Below are positions 18,532-27,346 of a stretch of DNA of 64,000 nucleotides, piece by piece. Each line of letters begins with the position of its first letter. The stretch's first letter is position 1. The notes under the pieces were generated by a model. It searched no databases and had not been told where the DNA came from. It was given only the letters and a program-made list of their open reading frames with translations. This DNA is from Agrobacterium leguminum (GTDB lineage: Bacteria; Pseudomonadota; Alphaproteobacteria; Rhizobiales; Rhizobiaceae), in NCBI RefSeq assembly GCF_015704895.1, contig NZ_JADQWB010000008.1, positions 62,001-126,000 on the forward strand. Direction: 5' to 3'. A program made the position numbers and the translations under genes.

Positions 18532-21500
18532 ATGCCGAAGCGCCAAGATATCAAGTCCATCCTCATCATCGGCGCGGGACCGATCGTCATCGGCCAGGCA
18601 TGTGAATTCGACTATTCCGGCACACAGGCCTGCAAGGCGCTGAAGGAAGAGGGTTACCGGGTCATTCTGGTCAACTCCAACCCGGCGACGATCATGACCG
18701 ATCCGGGCCTTGCCGACGCCACTTACGTCGAGCCGATTACGCCGGAAGTCGTGGCGAAGATCATCGCCAAGGAGCGTCCGGATGCCCTTCTGCCGACCAT
18801 GGGCGGCCAGACCGCGCTCAACACCGCGCTCTCTCTCAAGCGCATGGGCGTTCTCGACCGTTACAATGTGGAAATGATCGGCGCGAAGCCGGAAGCCATC
18901 GACATGGCCGAAGACCGAGCCCTCTTCCGCGAAGCCATGGCCCGCATCGGCCTTGAAACTCCGCGCTCCATGCTGGCCAACGCCACCGAAATCAAGGATG
19001 CCGACCGCAAGAAGCACGAGGCAGCGCGCACCGAGCTGAAGGGCAAGCTTTCCGGCCCCGATCTCGACAAGGCGCTGGACGATCTCGAAAACCAGTGGAA
19101 CCTCGGCGAAACCGACCGCAAGCAGCGTTACATGGCCCATGCCATGGCAATCGCCGCGCAGGCAATCGATCATGTCGGCCTGCCGGCCATCATCCGCCCC
19201 TCCTTCACGCTCGGCGGCACCGGCGGCGGCATTGCCTATAACCGCTCGGAATTCTTCGACATCGTATCCGGTGGTCTCGACGCCTCGCCGACGACGGAAG
19301 TTCTGGTCGAAGAATCGGTTCTCGGCTGGAAGGAATATGAGATGGAAGTCGTCCGCGATAAGGCGGACAATTGCATCATCATCTGCTCCATCGAAAACAT
19401 CGATCCGATGGGCGTTCACACCGGCGATTCCATCACCGTCGCGCCGGCGCTGACGCTGACCGACAAGGAATACCAGATCATGCGCAACGCCTCGATTGCG
19501 GTGCTGCGCGAGATCGGCGTCGAAACCGGCGGCTCGAACGTGCAGTTCGCCGTCAACCCGAAGGACGGCCGCCTCGTCGTCATCGAAATGAACCCGCGCG
19601 TCTCGCGCTCCTCCGCCCTCGCCTCCAAGGCGACCGGCTTCCCCATCGCCAAGATCGCCGCCAAGCTCGCCATCGGCTACACGCTGGATGAGCTTGAGAA
19701 CGACATCACCGGCGGCGCGACACCTGCTTCGTTCGAACCTTCCATCGACTACGTCGTCACCAAGATCCCGCGTTTTGCCTTCGAGAAATTCCCCGGCGCT
19801 TCGCCGATCCTCACCACCGCCATGAAGTCGGTCGGCGAAGTCATGGCCATCGGCCGCACCTTCGCGGAATCGCTGCAGAAAGCGCTGCGCGGCATGGAAA
19901 CCGGCCTCACCGGTCTCGATGAAATCGAAATCCCCGGCTATGAGGAAGGCGAAGGCTCCAAGAACGCCATCCGCGCCGCCATCGGCACGCCGACGCCGGA
20001 CCGCCTGCGCATGGTCGCCCAGGCGCTGCGCATGGGCATGAGCGAAGAGGAAGTCCACGAGAACTCGAAGATCGATCCGTGGTTCATCGCCCAGTTCAAG
20101 GCCATCGTCGACATGGAAGCCCGCATCCGCGAGCACGGCCTGCCGCAGGATGCCGAAAACCTGCGCATGCTCAAAGCCATGGGCTTCTCCGACGCCCGCC
20201 TCGCCAGCCTGACGTCCAAGCGCCCGAAGGAAGTGGCCGAGCTGCGCAACAGCCTGAACGTTCGCCCGGTCTTCAAGCGCATCGACACCTGCGCGGCCGA
20301 ATTCGCGTCGCCGACCGCTTACATGTATTCGACCTATGAAATTCCCTTCGTCGGCGCAGCCCGCTCGGAAGCGCAGGTTTCCGACCGCAAGAAGGTCGTC
20401 ATCCTCGGCGGCGGTCCGAACCGCATCGGCCAGGGCATCGAGTTCGATTATTGCTGCTGCCATGCCGCCTTCGCGCTGAAGGATGCCGGCTTCGAAGCAA
20501 TCATGATCAACTGCAACCCGGAAACCGTTTCCACCGACTACGACACCTCCGACCGCCTCTATTTCGAGCCGCTGACGGCCGAAGACGTGATCGAGATCAT
20601 GCGTGCCGAACAGGAAAAGGGCGAACTGGTCGGCGTCATCGTGCAGTTTGGCGGCCAGACCCCGCTGAAGCTGGCCGAAGCGCTGGAAAAGAACGGTATC
20701 CCGATCCTCGGCACCGCGCCTGACATGATCGACCTTGCAGAAGACCGCGACCGCTTCCAGAAGCTGCTGATGAAGCTCGATCTCGCCCAGCCGAACAACG
20801 GCATCGCCTATTCGGTCGAGCAGGCTCGCCTCGTCGCTTCCGAAATCGGTTTCCCGCTGGTCGTTCGTCCCTCCTACGTTCTGGGTGGCCGCGCCATGCA
20901 GATTATCCATTCGGAAGGCCAGCTCCAGACCTATCTGCTCGACACGGTTCCGGGCCTCGTACCCGAGGACATCAAGCAGCGTTACCCGAACGACAAGACC
21001 GGCCAGATCAACACCCTGCTCGGCAAGAACCCGCTGCTGTTCGACAGCTACCTGACCAACGCCGTCGAAGTGGACGTCGATGCGCTGTGCGACGGCGAAA
21101 GCGTCTTCGTCTCGGGCATCATGGAGCACATCGAAGAAGCCGGCATCCATTCGGGCGACTCGGCCTGCTCGCTGCCGGTCCGTTCTCTGTCGAAAGAGAT
21201 CGTCGACGAGCTGGAACGCCAGACGACGGCGCTTGCCAAGGCGCTCAATGTCGGCGGCCTGATGAACGTGCAATATGCCATCAAGGACGGCACGATCTAC
21301 GTTCTCGAAGTCAATCCGCGCGCCTCGCGCACCGTGCCTTTCGTGGCGAAGACCATCGGTGCGCCGATCGCCAAGATCGCCGCCCGCGTCATGGCCGGCG
21401 AGAAGCTCGATCCCGCGATTGCCGCTTACGGCGAAAAGCCCGATCCGCGCAACCTGAAGCACATCGCCGTCAAGGAAGCCGTCTTCCCCTTCGCCCGCTT

Positions 21501-22020
21501 CCCCGGCGTCGACATCCTGCTCGGACCGGAAATGCGCTCGACCGGCGAAGTCATCGGCCTCGATACCGATTTCGCGCTGGCCTTCGCCAAGAGCCAGCTC
21601 GGCGCTGGCGTCGATCTGCCCCGCTCCGGCGCGGTCTTCGTCTCGGTGCGTGACGAGGACAAGGAAGGCGTTCTGCCCGCCATCCGCATTCTCGTGGAAA
21701 GCGGCTTCAAGGTACTGGCCACCGGCGGCACCCAGCGTTTCCTCGCCGAAAAGGGCATCAACGCCGAAAAGATCAACAAGGTGCAGGAAGGCCGTCCGCA
21801 TATCGAAGACGCCATCCGCAACCGTCAGGTCCAGCTCGTCATCAACACCACCGACAGCAACAAGGCGATTTCTGACTCGAAGTCGCTGCGCCGCGCGACG
21901 CTGATGCAGAAGGTGCCTTACTACACGACGATGGCCGGCGCGGAAGCGGCAGCGCTTGCCATCAAGGCACTGAAGGCCGGCAATCTGGAAGTGAAGCCGC
22001 TGCAGAGCTACTTCCAGTAA
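18532..22020 (+). CDS. carB: Carbamoyl-phosphate synthase large subunit
   Basis: Makes carbamoyl phosphate from bicarbonate, ammonia and two ATP. The 1162-residue protein has the usual internal duplication: two ATP-grasp halves, beginning [21 protein letters not shown] and [23 protein letters not shown], an oligomerisation region between them, and a C-terminal MGS-like allosteric domain ([32 protein letters not shown]). It is about 90 residues longer than the E. coli protein, mostly from an insertion near residue 160-190 ([18 protein letters not shown]). The ATG at 18532 follows GGAACGAGAGAG; the frame is open 24 codons further up without family similarity. Confidence 0.98.
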   Translation: MPKRQDIKSILIIGAGPIVIGQACEFDYSGTQACKALKEEGYRVILVNSNPATIMTDPGLADATYVEPITPEVVAKIIAKERPDALLPTMGGQTALNTALSLKRMGVLDRYNVEMIGAKPEAIDMAEDRALFREAMARIGLETPRSMLANATEIKDADRKKHEAARTELKGKLSGPDLDKALDDLENQWNLGETDRKQRYMAHAMAIAAQAIDHVGLPAIIRPSFTLGGTGGGIAYNRSEFFDIVSGGLDASPTTEVLVEESVLGWKEYEMEVVRDKADNCIIICSIENIDPMGVHTGDSITVAPALTLTDKEYQIMRNASIAVLREIGVETGGSNVQFAVNPKDGRLVVIEMNPRVSRSSALASKATGFPIAKIAAKLAIGYTLDELENDITGGATPASFEPSIDYVVTKIPRFAFEKFPGASPILTTAMKSVGEVMAIGRTFAESLQKALRGMETGLTGLDEIEIPGYEEGEGSKNAIRAAIGTPTPDRLRMVAQALRMGMSEEEVHENSKIDPWFIAQFKAIVDMEARIREHGLPQDAENLRMLKAMGFSDARLASLTSKRPKEVAELRNSLNVRPVFKRIDTCAAEFASPTAYMYSTYEIPFVGAARSEAQVSDRKKVVILGGGPNRIGQGIEFDYCCCHAAFALKDAGFEAIMINCNPETVSTDYDTSDRLYFEPLTAEDVIEIMRAEQEKGELVGVIVQFGGQTPLKLAEALEKNGIPILGTAPDMIDLAEDRDRFQKLLMKLDLAQPNNGIAYSVEQARLVASEIGFPLVVRPSYVLGGRAMQIIHSEGQLQTYLLDTVPGLVPEDIKQRYPNDKTGQINTLLGKNPLLFDSYLTNAVEVDVDALCDGESVFVSGIMEHIEEAGIHSGDSACSLPVRSLSKEIVDELERQTTALAKALNVGGLMNVQYAIKDGTIYVLEVNPRASRTVPFVAKTIGAPIAKIAARVMAGEKLDPAIAAYGEKPDPRNLKHIAVKEAVFPFARFPGVDILLGPEMRSTGEVIGLDTDFALAFAKSQLGAGVDLPRSGAVFVSVRDEDKEGVLPAIRILVESGFKVLATGGTQRFLAEKGINAEKINKVQEGRPHIEDAIRNRQVQLVINTTDSNKAISDSKSLRRATLMQKVPYYTTMAGAEAAALAIKALKAGNLEVKPLQSYFQ

Positions 22021-22057
22021 GCTGCGCGAACCGCAGGTTCCAACGCTGAATGAAAAC

Positions 22058-22093
22058 AAAACGCCGCGGGTCACCATGCCCGCGGCGTTTTGC
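22058..22093 (+). terminator. carB terminator
   Basis: AAAACGCCGCGGG (22058-22070) and CCCGCGGCGTTTT (22079-22091) form a perfect 13-bp stem with an 8-base loop, ending in T residues. The remaining bases to 22320 hold no gene I can support. Confidence 0.92.
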
Positions 22094-22320
22094 ATTGCGT
22101 AATCCTGCTGCAATTCATTGCCGGTATCAAAACATCAGGTTCGAACGAGGCCCATGATGTCCCTATTGCTCAATGACGGATCGCCCGCAGCCATTCGCCG
22201 CGCCGTTGCCAAAGCTCCGGTCAAACGCTCCATGAAGATGCTGAAGCGCCCCGCCATAGGGTCCCGGCGATGGGAACGCCTGGCCCCAATACGCCAAAGC
22301 ACTGCCTTGAGGGACTGACC

Positions 22321-22508
22321 ATGGCTGGACGTCCACCGGGACCGGAGCGGGTGGCTTTTCCGCTGCGGATCGAACCCGCAATATTGAACATGATCCGGCA
22401 CACCGCGAGCGGCGAATTGCGCAGCGTCAATGCCCAGATCGAGGTTCTTCTGAAGAGGCCCTGTCCCGCCGCGCCACGGCGGATGAAGCAGACAAGCCGC
22501 CCTTTTAG
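22321..22508 (+). pseudogene. Ribbon-helix-helix (Arc/HicB-like) small protein gene with an apparent one-base deletion
   Basis: ATG 22321 follows GAGGGA at a good distance and begins a small ribbon-helix-helix-like protein: FPLRIEPAILNMIRHTAS, then RSVNAQIEVLL. After the LL codons the frame reads into an unrelated Pro/Arg-rich tail that runs to 22641 and overlaps the convergent GGDEF gene. Adding one A to the AAG at 22453-22455 restores KEALSRRATADEADKPPF and a stop at 22506-22508, the length (about 62 residues) and alanine/arginine-rich end expected for this family. So either the gene is broken by a single deletion or the assembly lacks a base. If intact, it would be a DNA-binding antitoxin-like protein; no toxin gene is adjacent. 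Confidence 0.55.
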
Positions 22509-22586
22509 ACCGAAGGGCAACAACGACGCTACACGACACGAAGATGCGGTGGGCCCTGCGGAAAGATCGACGGCCCGAAGCACCGC

Positions 22587-23726
22587 CTATGCCGCCTGCG
22601 CCTCCCGAACGCAATTGCGCCCTTCCATTTTCGCGCGGTAAAGTGCGCGATCAGCCATTTCCGCAAGCGTCTGGAGATCGCAGCGCATCTCGCCAGTGGC
22701 GGCAACGCCGATGCTGATGGTGACGCCGACACGCAGACCGCCGCAATCGACCTCGGTTACTGCAATCGCATCGCGAATGCGTTCGCCGATCATGCAGGCC
22801 TTGCGAACGCCGGCGCCCGGCAGGTAGATGATGAATTCCTCTCCGCCGTAACGCGCCAGCACGTCCCCGCCGCGGATGCTGCCGCCGATACGCTTTGCCA
22901 CTTCCTGCAGCACGCTATCGCCAACGGCGTGGCCAAAACGGTCGTTGATCGACTTGAAGTGATCGATATCCAGCAACATGGCCGCATCGGCGGGATCCGG
23001 CGTCGCAGGCATGGTCTGGAAGAAGAAACGCCGGTTCTTAACGCCCGTCAGCGGGTCGGTATTCGCAAGAACCAGCAGTTTGCGTTCTGACCGCTCGGCC
23101 ACGAGCATCATCACGAACAGGGCAATGGCGAAGTTCAGCATGATGATGAAGAAGAACGCATTGACCAGATCGATGGTGGCAAAATCGGGGAAAAGCACGC
23201 TTTTCACCACCGATAGCGAAATGAGACCGGAGACGCCGGTGATGCCACCCAGCGCCAGGCGGGAAAGCAGCGGCTCTCTGCGCCATCTGGCGAAAAGCAC
23301 CGATGCCCCGGCGAGATAGGCCAGCGATGCGCAGCCGTTGAAGAGCGCCGCGCGATACGCATTATTGTCCGCCACCTGCTGCGCGACCACCATCGCCAGT
23401 ACGGAAATGAGGCAGACAATGGATACGGTCCGTCGGTCGACGGAACGCCCATCGCTCAACGCCTTCAAGCCGAGCCAGATCAGCGCGTAACCCACAATAC
23501 CGAAAACGACACTGCCGAGCCGCCACAGGGCCGGCGACAATATTCCCCATTCGCCGTAACCGGCAAGCGTGGAGCCAATCGCCATCGAGGCGAAACCCGC
23601 CGCAAGGGGGACGGGACCGCGCAAGCCGCGATTGGTCATTTTCAGATAGATAAAACTCAAAAGCCCAACGATGTAAGAACACTTTTGCATCAGTATGACT
23701 GTCGCAAGGTCGAGTTCACCCAACAT
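22587..23726 (-). CDS. Membrane diguanylate cyclase (GGDEF)
   Basis: A 379-residue protein likely to make cyclic di-GMP. About seven hydrophobic segments occupy the first 200 residues. The GGDEF domain follows (TDPLTGVKNRRFF, LLDIDHFKSINDRFGHAVGD) with the catalytic signature intact as GGEEF and an inhibitory I-site RGGD five residues before it, so product inhibition is likely. The end (LAEMADRALYRAKMEGRNCV) is complete. Upstream is a strongly AT-rich spacer (23727-23877). It converges with the broken ribbon-helix-helix gene. Confidence 0.93.
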   Translation of the reverse strand: MLGELDLATVILMQKCSYIVGLLSFIYLKMTNRGLRGPVPLAAGFASMAIGSTLAGYGEWGILSPALWRLGSVVFGIVGYALIWLGLKALSDGRSVDRRTVSIVCLISVLAMVVAQQVADNNAYRAALFNGCASLAYLAGASVLFARWRREPLLSRLALGGITGVSGLISLSVVKSVLFPDFATIDLVNAFFFIIMLNFAIALFVMMLVAERSERKLLVLANTDPLTGVKNRRFFFQTMPATPDPADAAMLLDIDHFKSINDRFGHAVGDSVLQEVAKRIGGSIRGGDVLARYGGEEFIIYLPGAGVRKACMIGERIRDAIAVTEVDCGGLRVGVTISIGVAATGEMRCDLQTLAEMADRALYRAKMEGRNCVREAQAA

Positions 23727-23877
23727 GATTTGTCCATACGGTAAATAAATTCAGAGAACTTAATTATAATATTAAGTATAAAATTTCAATAAAAATAACA
23801 GATAAATAATCAGTAAATGATACTACTGCAAGTTACGGCTCGAATATTGAATAAATCTCCAGCGCGTAAATGGAAAT

Positions 23878-25326
23878 TTATTCGAATATTCTAATAAAAC
23901 TAATATCCTTCTTGAACCGCATCGTTTCCGCCTCTTTCACCTGCCCATCGGCAAGGCGTAGGAGATAGGACGGGTGCACGGTGACAAAAAGCGTTCGGCC
24001 TTCCTCCATCGGCAGGGGACGGCTCCGAATCTCCGAGAGCTTTTCCTTGCCGCCGGTCAGCGCATAAAGCGCCGTTGCGCCCATGGCAACGATCAGCTTC
24101 GGCCGAATAAGCGCGATTTCCTGATTGAGCCACCAGCGGCATTGCTCCACTTCGCCCGCATTCGGGCGCTGATGGATGCGCCGTTTGCCGCGCGTTTCAT
24201 ATTTGAAGTGCTTGACGGCATTGGTGATGTAGAGCTTTTTACGCTCGATACCGACATCGGCAAGAGTCCGGTCGAAAAGCTGGCCGGCCGGGCCGACAAA
24301 AGGCTTTCCGGCCAGATCTTCATGATCGCCCGGCTGTTCGCCAACGATCATGATTTCCGCATCCTCCGGCCCCGCACCGAAAACCGTTTGCGTGGCGCTG
24401 CAATGCAGGGGGCAGCGGGTGCAACGGCCGGCCTCGCGCGCCAGCGACGCGAGCGTGCCGTCCGGCACGGGTTGCGGCATCTCCCGTGCAGCGGCCGCAG
24501 CCTGCAGGCGATGGTGAAAGGGCTGCGGCTGGCTTGCCGCCCTGGCGGCCATCTCCAGTACCCGCGCCTCCGCGCCGAGGATGAGGTCGGGAATGAGATC
24601 GGCTTCCGGCAGGTTCTTCCAGTATTTCTTCGGCATCTCCGCCGTCATGGCTTTGATCTTGAGGCGCGCCGGATTGAATATATTGGCATAATAGGTCCGC
24701 CAGAGTTCATCCGTCTCGTCCGTCAGATCAGGCTTCGCCGCCGCCTCCCGTGAGGTTTGCAGCTCGCTTCCATCCCATCGGGCGGACCCTTTCGGTGTGG
24801 TGATCAACCAGTCCATATCGGTAAACCGTCGCTGGAAAAACGCTGCCGTTCGCTCGACGATGAAATGATCCGGCTCGAACCAGGCCACGAACCGCCGTCG
24901 CCCGCCCTGCCCCTGCGGCAAGGGCAACTCCTTGAAACGGACGAAGGCCGTCATCTTGTGACAATCCCGGCGCACCGATTTCTCGAGCAAGCGGGCCTCT
25001 GCAACATCCGGATCGGACTTGAACTGCAACAGGGCTCGGTCCCGCTTCAGCCGCCACAACAACCGGTAAAGCAACGCAAACCGGCCGGGATCGCCGTGGC
25101 AGATGACAGCCTGCGCCAGCGCCACGAACGAGGCCGGAACGGAAACCTGCCCATTGCCGGCATCGACCGTCGGCAATGGCTCGCCGGCGAAATCCAGCAG
25201 CCCTGCCCCGTCATCCCGCAACCGCCAGTCAATCGTCTCCGGCCGAATATCGGCGGCAAGGGCCGCACGCGCGGCATCGCGCCACTCGCCGAAATCGCCC
25301 CGCCCTTCCAGCACCGGACCGTACAT
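23878..25326 (-). CDS. udgX: UdgX-family uracil-DNA-binding protein fused to a TIGR03915-type domain
   Basis: A 482-residue two-part protein. The first 240 residues match the DNA-metabolism domain TIGR03915/DUF4130 (FALLYRLLWRLKRDRALL, CHKMTAFVRFKE, FVAWFEPDHFIVERTAAFF). The second part is a family 4-like uracil-DNA glycosylase fold with iron-sulfur cysteines (CTRCPLHC near 302-309), motif A GEQPGDHEDLAGKPFVGPAG and the UdgX-specific KRRIHQ loop near 381. In characterised UdgX the loop His forms a covalent bond to the uracil-site sugar. The start overlaps the stop of the radical SAM gene as TGATG, so translation is probably coupled. The operon has a LexA box. Confidence 0.93.
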   Translation of the reverse strand: MYGPVLEGRGDFGEWRDAARAALAADIRPETIDWRLRDDGAGLLDFAGEPLPTVDAGNGQVSVPASFVALAQAVICHGDPGRFALLYRLLWRLKRDRALLQFKSDPDVAEARLLEKSVRRDCHKMTAFVRFKELPLPQGQGGRRRFVAWFEPDHFIVERTAAFFQRRFTDMDWLITTPKGSARWDGSELQTSREAAAKPDLTDETDELWRTYYANIFNPARLKIKAMTAEMPKKYWKNLPEADLIPDLILGAEARVLEMAARAASQPQPFHHRLQAAAAAREMPQPVPDGTLASLAREAGRCTRCPLHCSATQTVFGAGPEDAEIMIVGEQPGDHEDLAGKPFVGPAGQLFDRTLADVGIERKKLYITNAVKHFKYETRGKRRIHQRPNAGEVEQCRWWLNQEIALIRPKLIVAMGATALYALTGGKEKLSEIRSRPLPMEEGRTLFVTVHPSYLLRLADGQVKEAETMRFKKDISFIRIFE

Positions 25327-26558
25327 CACAACAGCGATAATTGTTCGGGCTGCGGCGCAAACATCGCCCGCAAATCCGGCCGCTCGGTCAGCTTGCCCGG
25401 CGTCCAGCCCTCGGCAACGATGAAAGCCTTTACCTTTTTCAGGGAAACGCCGAAACGCGCGATGTCCTCTAGCCGCAGCCGCCGGAACCGCCGTGACGAG
25501 AGAACGGAGGCCACCGTCTTGGTGCCGAAACCGGGCACACGCAGCAGCATTTCCCGATCCGCCGCATTGACGTCCACCGGGAAACGGTCGCGATGTTTCA
25601 GCGCCCAGGCGAGTTTCGGGTCGATGTCGAGATCGAGCATGCCATCGCCCCCGATCGCCGTTATCTCGCTGATATCGAAGCCATAAAAGCGGTACAGCCA
25701 GTCGGCCTGATAAAGCCGGTGTTCCCGCATCAGCGGCGGCTTGATGAGCGGCAGGTTTTTCGACGAATCAGGAATGGGGCTGAAGGCCGAATAATAGACG
25801 CGCCGCAAACCGTAGCTGCCATAAAGCCGGGCGCTGGTGGAGAGAATGGTGCTATCGTCAGCGCCATCCGCCCCCACGATCATCTGCGTGCTCTGCCCGG
25901 CGGGCGCAAAGCGCCTGGTCTTGCGTGTCCGGACGGTCGGCTCCCCGGCCTCCTCGATCTTCAGGCGGATATCGGCCATGGAGCGGCGAATATTGACGGG
26001 CTGCTTTTCCGGCGCGAAACGGCCAATGCCGCTATCGGTCGGCAATTCGATATTGATCGAGAGACGATCCGCATAGAGCCCTGCCTCCTCGATGAGCCTG
26101 GGCGATGCTTCGGGAATGGATTTCAGGTGGATATACCCACGAAAACCATGGGTAACCCGCAACTCCCGCGCCACGCGCACCATCTCCTCCATCGTATGAT
26201 CGGAGGAACGGATGATGCCGGAGGACAAAAACAGCCCCTCGATATAGTTGCGCCGGTAAAACTCCAGCGTCAGCCAAACCACCTCTTCCGGCGTGAACCG
26301 CGCCCGCTCGACATTGCTGGAGGAACGGTTGATGCAATAGGCGCAATCATAGATGCAGAAGTTGGTGAGCAGGATTTTCAAAAGCGAAATGCAGCGCCCG
26401 TCCGGCGCATAGGCATGGCAGATGCCCGACCCTTCCGTGGAGCCCAGACCGCCCGATGCTGCGGAGTTGCGTTTTGTCGTGCCGCTCGATGCGCAGGAGG
26501 CATCGTATTTCGCCGCGTCGGAGAGAATGGCCAGCCGTTGCCTGATCGACTTCTTCAT
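25326..26558 (-). CDS. Putative DNA modification/repair radical SAM protein (TIGR03916 type)
   Basis: A 410-residue radical SAM enzyme of unknown reaction. The 4Fe-4S/SAM motif is CX3CX2C (Cys68, Cys72, Cys75 in NFCIYDCAYC). Extra cysteines sit upstream (SCASSG, GICHAY, GRC). A helix-hairpin-helix DNA-binding segment lies near 338-365 (LLRVPGFGTKTVASVLSSRRF). The start is set at ATG 26558, which gives the family N-terminus (KKSIRQRLAILSDAAKYDASC). The frame extends to 26582, but that would run through the LexA box and promoter. The gene always seems paired with a UdgX/TIGR03915 partner in such genomes, which suggests a joint role on damaged or modified DNA. Confidence 0.92.
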   Translation of the reverse strand: MKKSIRQRLAILSDAAKYDASCASSGTTKRNSAASGGLGSTEGSGICHAYAPDGRCISLLKILLTNFCIYDCAYCINRSSSNVERARFTPEEVVWLTLEFYRRNYIEGLFLSSGIIRSSDHTMEEMVRVARELRVTHGFRGYIHLKSIPEASPRLIEEAGLYADRLSINIELPTDSGIGRFAPEKQPVNIRRSMADIRLKIEEAGEPTVRTRKTRRFAPAGQSTQMIVGADGADDSTILSTSARLYGSYGLRRVYYSAFSPIPDSSKNLPLIKPPLMREHRLYQADWLYRFYGFDISEITAIGGDGMLDLDIDPKLAWALKHRDRFPVDVNAADREMLLRVPGFGTKTVASVLSSRRFRRLRLEDIARFGVSLKKVKAFIVAEGWTPGKLTERPDLRAMFAPQPEQLSLL

Positions 26559-26564
26559 GAGTAT

Positions 26565-26579
26565 GTTCACTATATGTTC
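26565..26579 (-). promoter_or_regulatory. LexA (SOS) box of the radical SAM-udgX operon
   Basis: GTTC at 26565-26568 and GTTC at 26576-26579 are separated by exactly seven bases. This is the direct-repeat LexA site of alphaproteobacteria (GTTC-N7-GTTC). It starts 7 bases upstream of the radical SAM ATG and lies over the predicted -10 region, where bound LexA would block RNA polymerase. Confidence 0.85.
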
Positions 26580-26595
26580 CATAGACGAATGTCAA
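26567..26595 (-). promoter_or_regulatory. sigma-70 promoter of the SOS operon
   Basis: On the minus strand a consensus -35 TTGACA lies at 26595-26590. The -10 is either TATAGT (26574-26569, 15-base spacer) or TAGTGA (26572-26567, 17-base spacer). Both lie inside the LexA box. The start of transcription would be within a few bases of the ATG at 26558. Confidence 0.6.
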
Positions 26596-26673
26596 TGAAA
26601 TATGGTAAGACATTGATTACATGAGGAAATATTCGCACCTCAAATTTGCTGGCATTTCGCTGTCGTCTTCTGA

Positions 26674-26739
26674 TATAGTCGGCTCAGTTATGATTTTGGC
26701 ATGGTTCCGGAGTTCCCCTCCGGAACCTGTTTCTTTTTG
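26674..26739 (+). promoter_or_regulatory. greA leader with a perfect intrinsic terminator
   Basis: A -10-like TATAGT lies at 26674-26679. Downstream GGTTCCGGAG (26703-26712) pairs perfectly with CTCCGGAACC (26718-26727), loop TTCCC, followed by TGTTTCTTTTTG. The hairpin is 40 bases before the greA ATG. It would release a short RNA of about 50 bases or attenuate greA, like the GraL RNA made from the E. coli greA leader. The -35 element is unclear. Confidence 0.65.
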
Positions 26740-26779
26740 TGTCTGCAAGTAAAGCGACAGGACTGCGAAGGATAAAAAA

Positions 26780-27256
26780 ATGGTAGAAAAAGTACCGATG
26801 ACTCAGGGTGGATTCGTCAAGCTGCAGGAGGAGCTGCGCTGGCGCCAGCAGGAGGAACGCCCCCGTATCATCGAGGCGATTGCGGAAGCGCGCGCCCATG
26901 GCGACCTTTCGGAAAACGCCGAGTACCATGCTGCCAAGGAAGCACAGAGCCACAATGAAGGCCGCATCACCGAACTCGAAGACCTGACCGCACGCGCGGA
27001 AGTCATCGATCTCTCCAAGATGTCGGGCTCGAAGATCAAGTTCGGCGCCACCGTCAAGCTGGTGGACGAGGATAGCGACGAGGAAAAGACCTATCAGATC
27101 GTCGGCGACCAGGAAGCCGATGTGAAGGCCGGTCGCATCTCCATCTCCTCGCCCATCGCCCGCGCGCTCATCGGCAAGGAAGTCGGCGACAGCATCGAAG
27201 TCAACGCGCCTGGCGGCGCCAAGGGCTACGAGATTCTCGCGGTTCAGTGGGGCTGA
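26780..27256 (+). CDS. greA: Transcription elongation factor GreA
   Basis: Rescues backtracked RNA polymerase by stimulating transcript cleavage; 158 residues, the normal length. The N-terminal coiled coil carries the acidic tip residues in [23 protein letters not shown], and the C-terminal FKBP-like domain has [24 protein letters not shown] precedes the ATG. Its leader carries a strong hairpin, so amounts are probably set by early termination. Confidence 0.97.
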   Translation: MVEKVPMTQGGFVKLQEELRWRQQEERPRIIEAIAEARAHGDLSENAEYHAAKEAQSHNEGRITELEDLTARAEVIDLSKMSGSKIKFGATVKLVDEDSDEEKTYQIVGDQEADVKAGRISISSPIARALIGKEVGDSIEVNAPGGAKGYEILAVQWG

Positions 27257-27267
27257 TGCCCTCACAT

Positions 27268-27300
27268 GCAATGCGCCCCATGCGGGCGCATTGCTTTTCT
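27268..27300 (+). terminator. greA terminator
   Basis: GCAATGCGCCC (27268-27278) pairs perfectly with GGGCGCATTGC (27284-27294) around a five-base loop, followed by TTTTCTT. Confidence 0.88.
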
Positions 27301-27346
27301 TGACGTCTTCAATCCCCCGAATTAGCCGCAAAGACGGAAGCCCATC

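Noticed and set aside
18484-22113. 1209-codon open frame on the minus strand across carB
   Set aside because: It mirrors carB exactly, has no recognisable domain, and arises because GC-rich codon use leaves few stops on the opposite strand. The same applies to the long antisense frames over rpoD (4676-6709), the chemoreceptors (13099-15372 and 59290-61320), bphP2 (1731-3062) and aldB (61510-63261).
22450-22460. Programmed ribosomal frameshifting in the ribbon-helix-helix gene
   Set aside because: CTG AAG AGG is not a slippery heptamer and no downstream stem or internal Shine-Dalgarno is apparent; a plain deletion explains it better.
22135-22614. Minus-strand frames downstream of carB
   Set aside because: No ribosome-binding site or similarity; they oppose the ribbon-helix-helix gene, whose start signals and motif are better.
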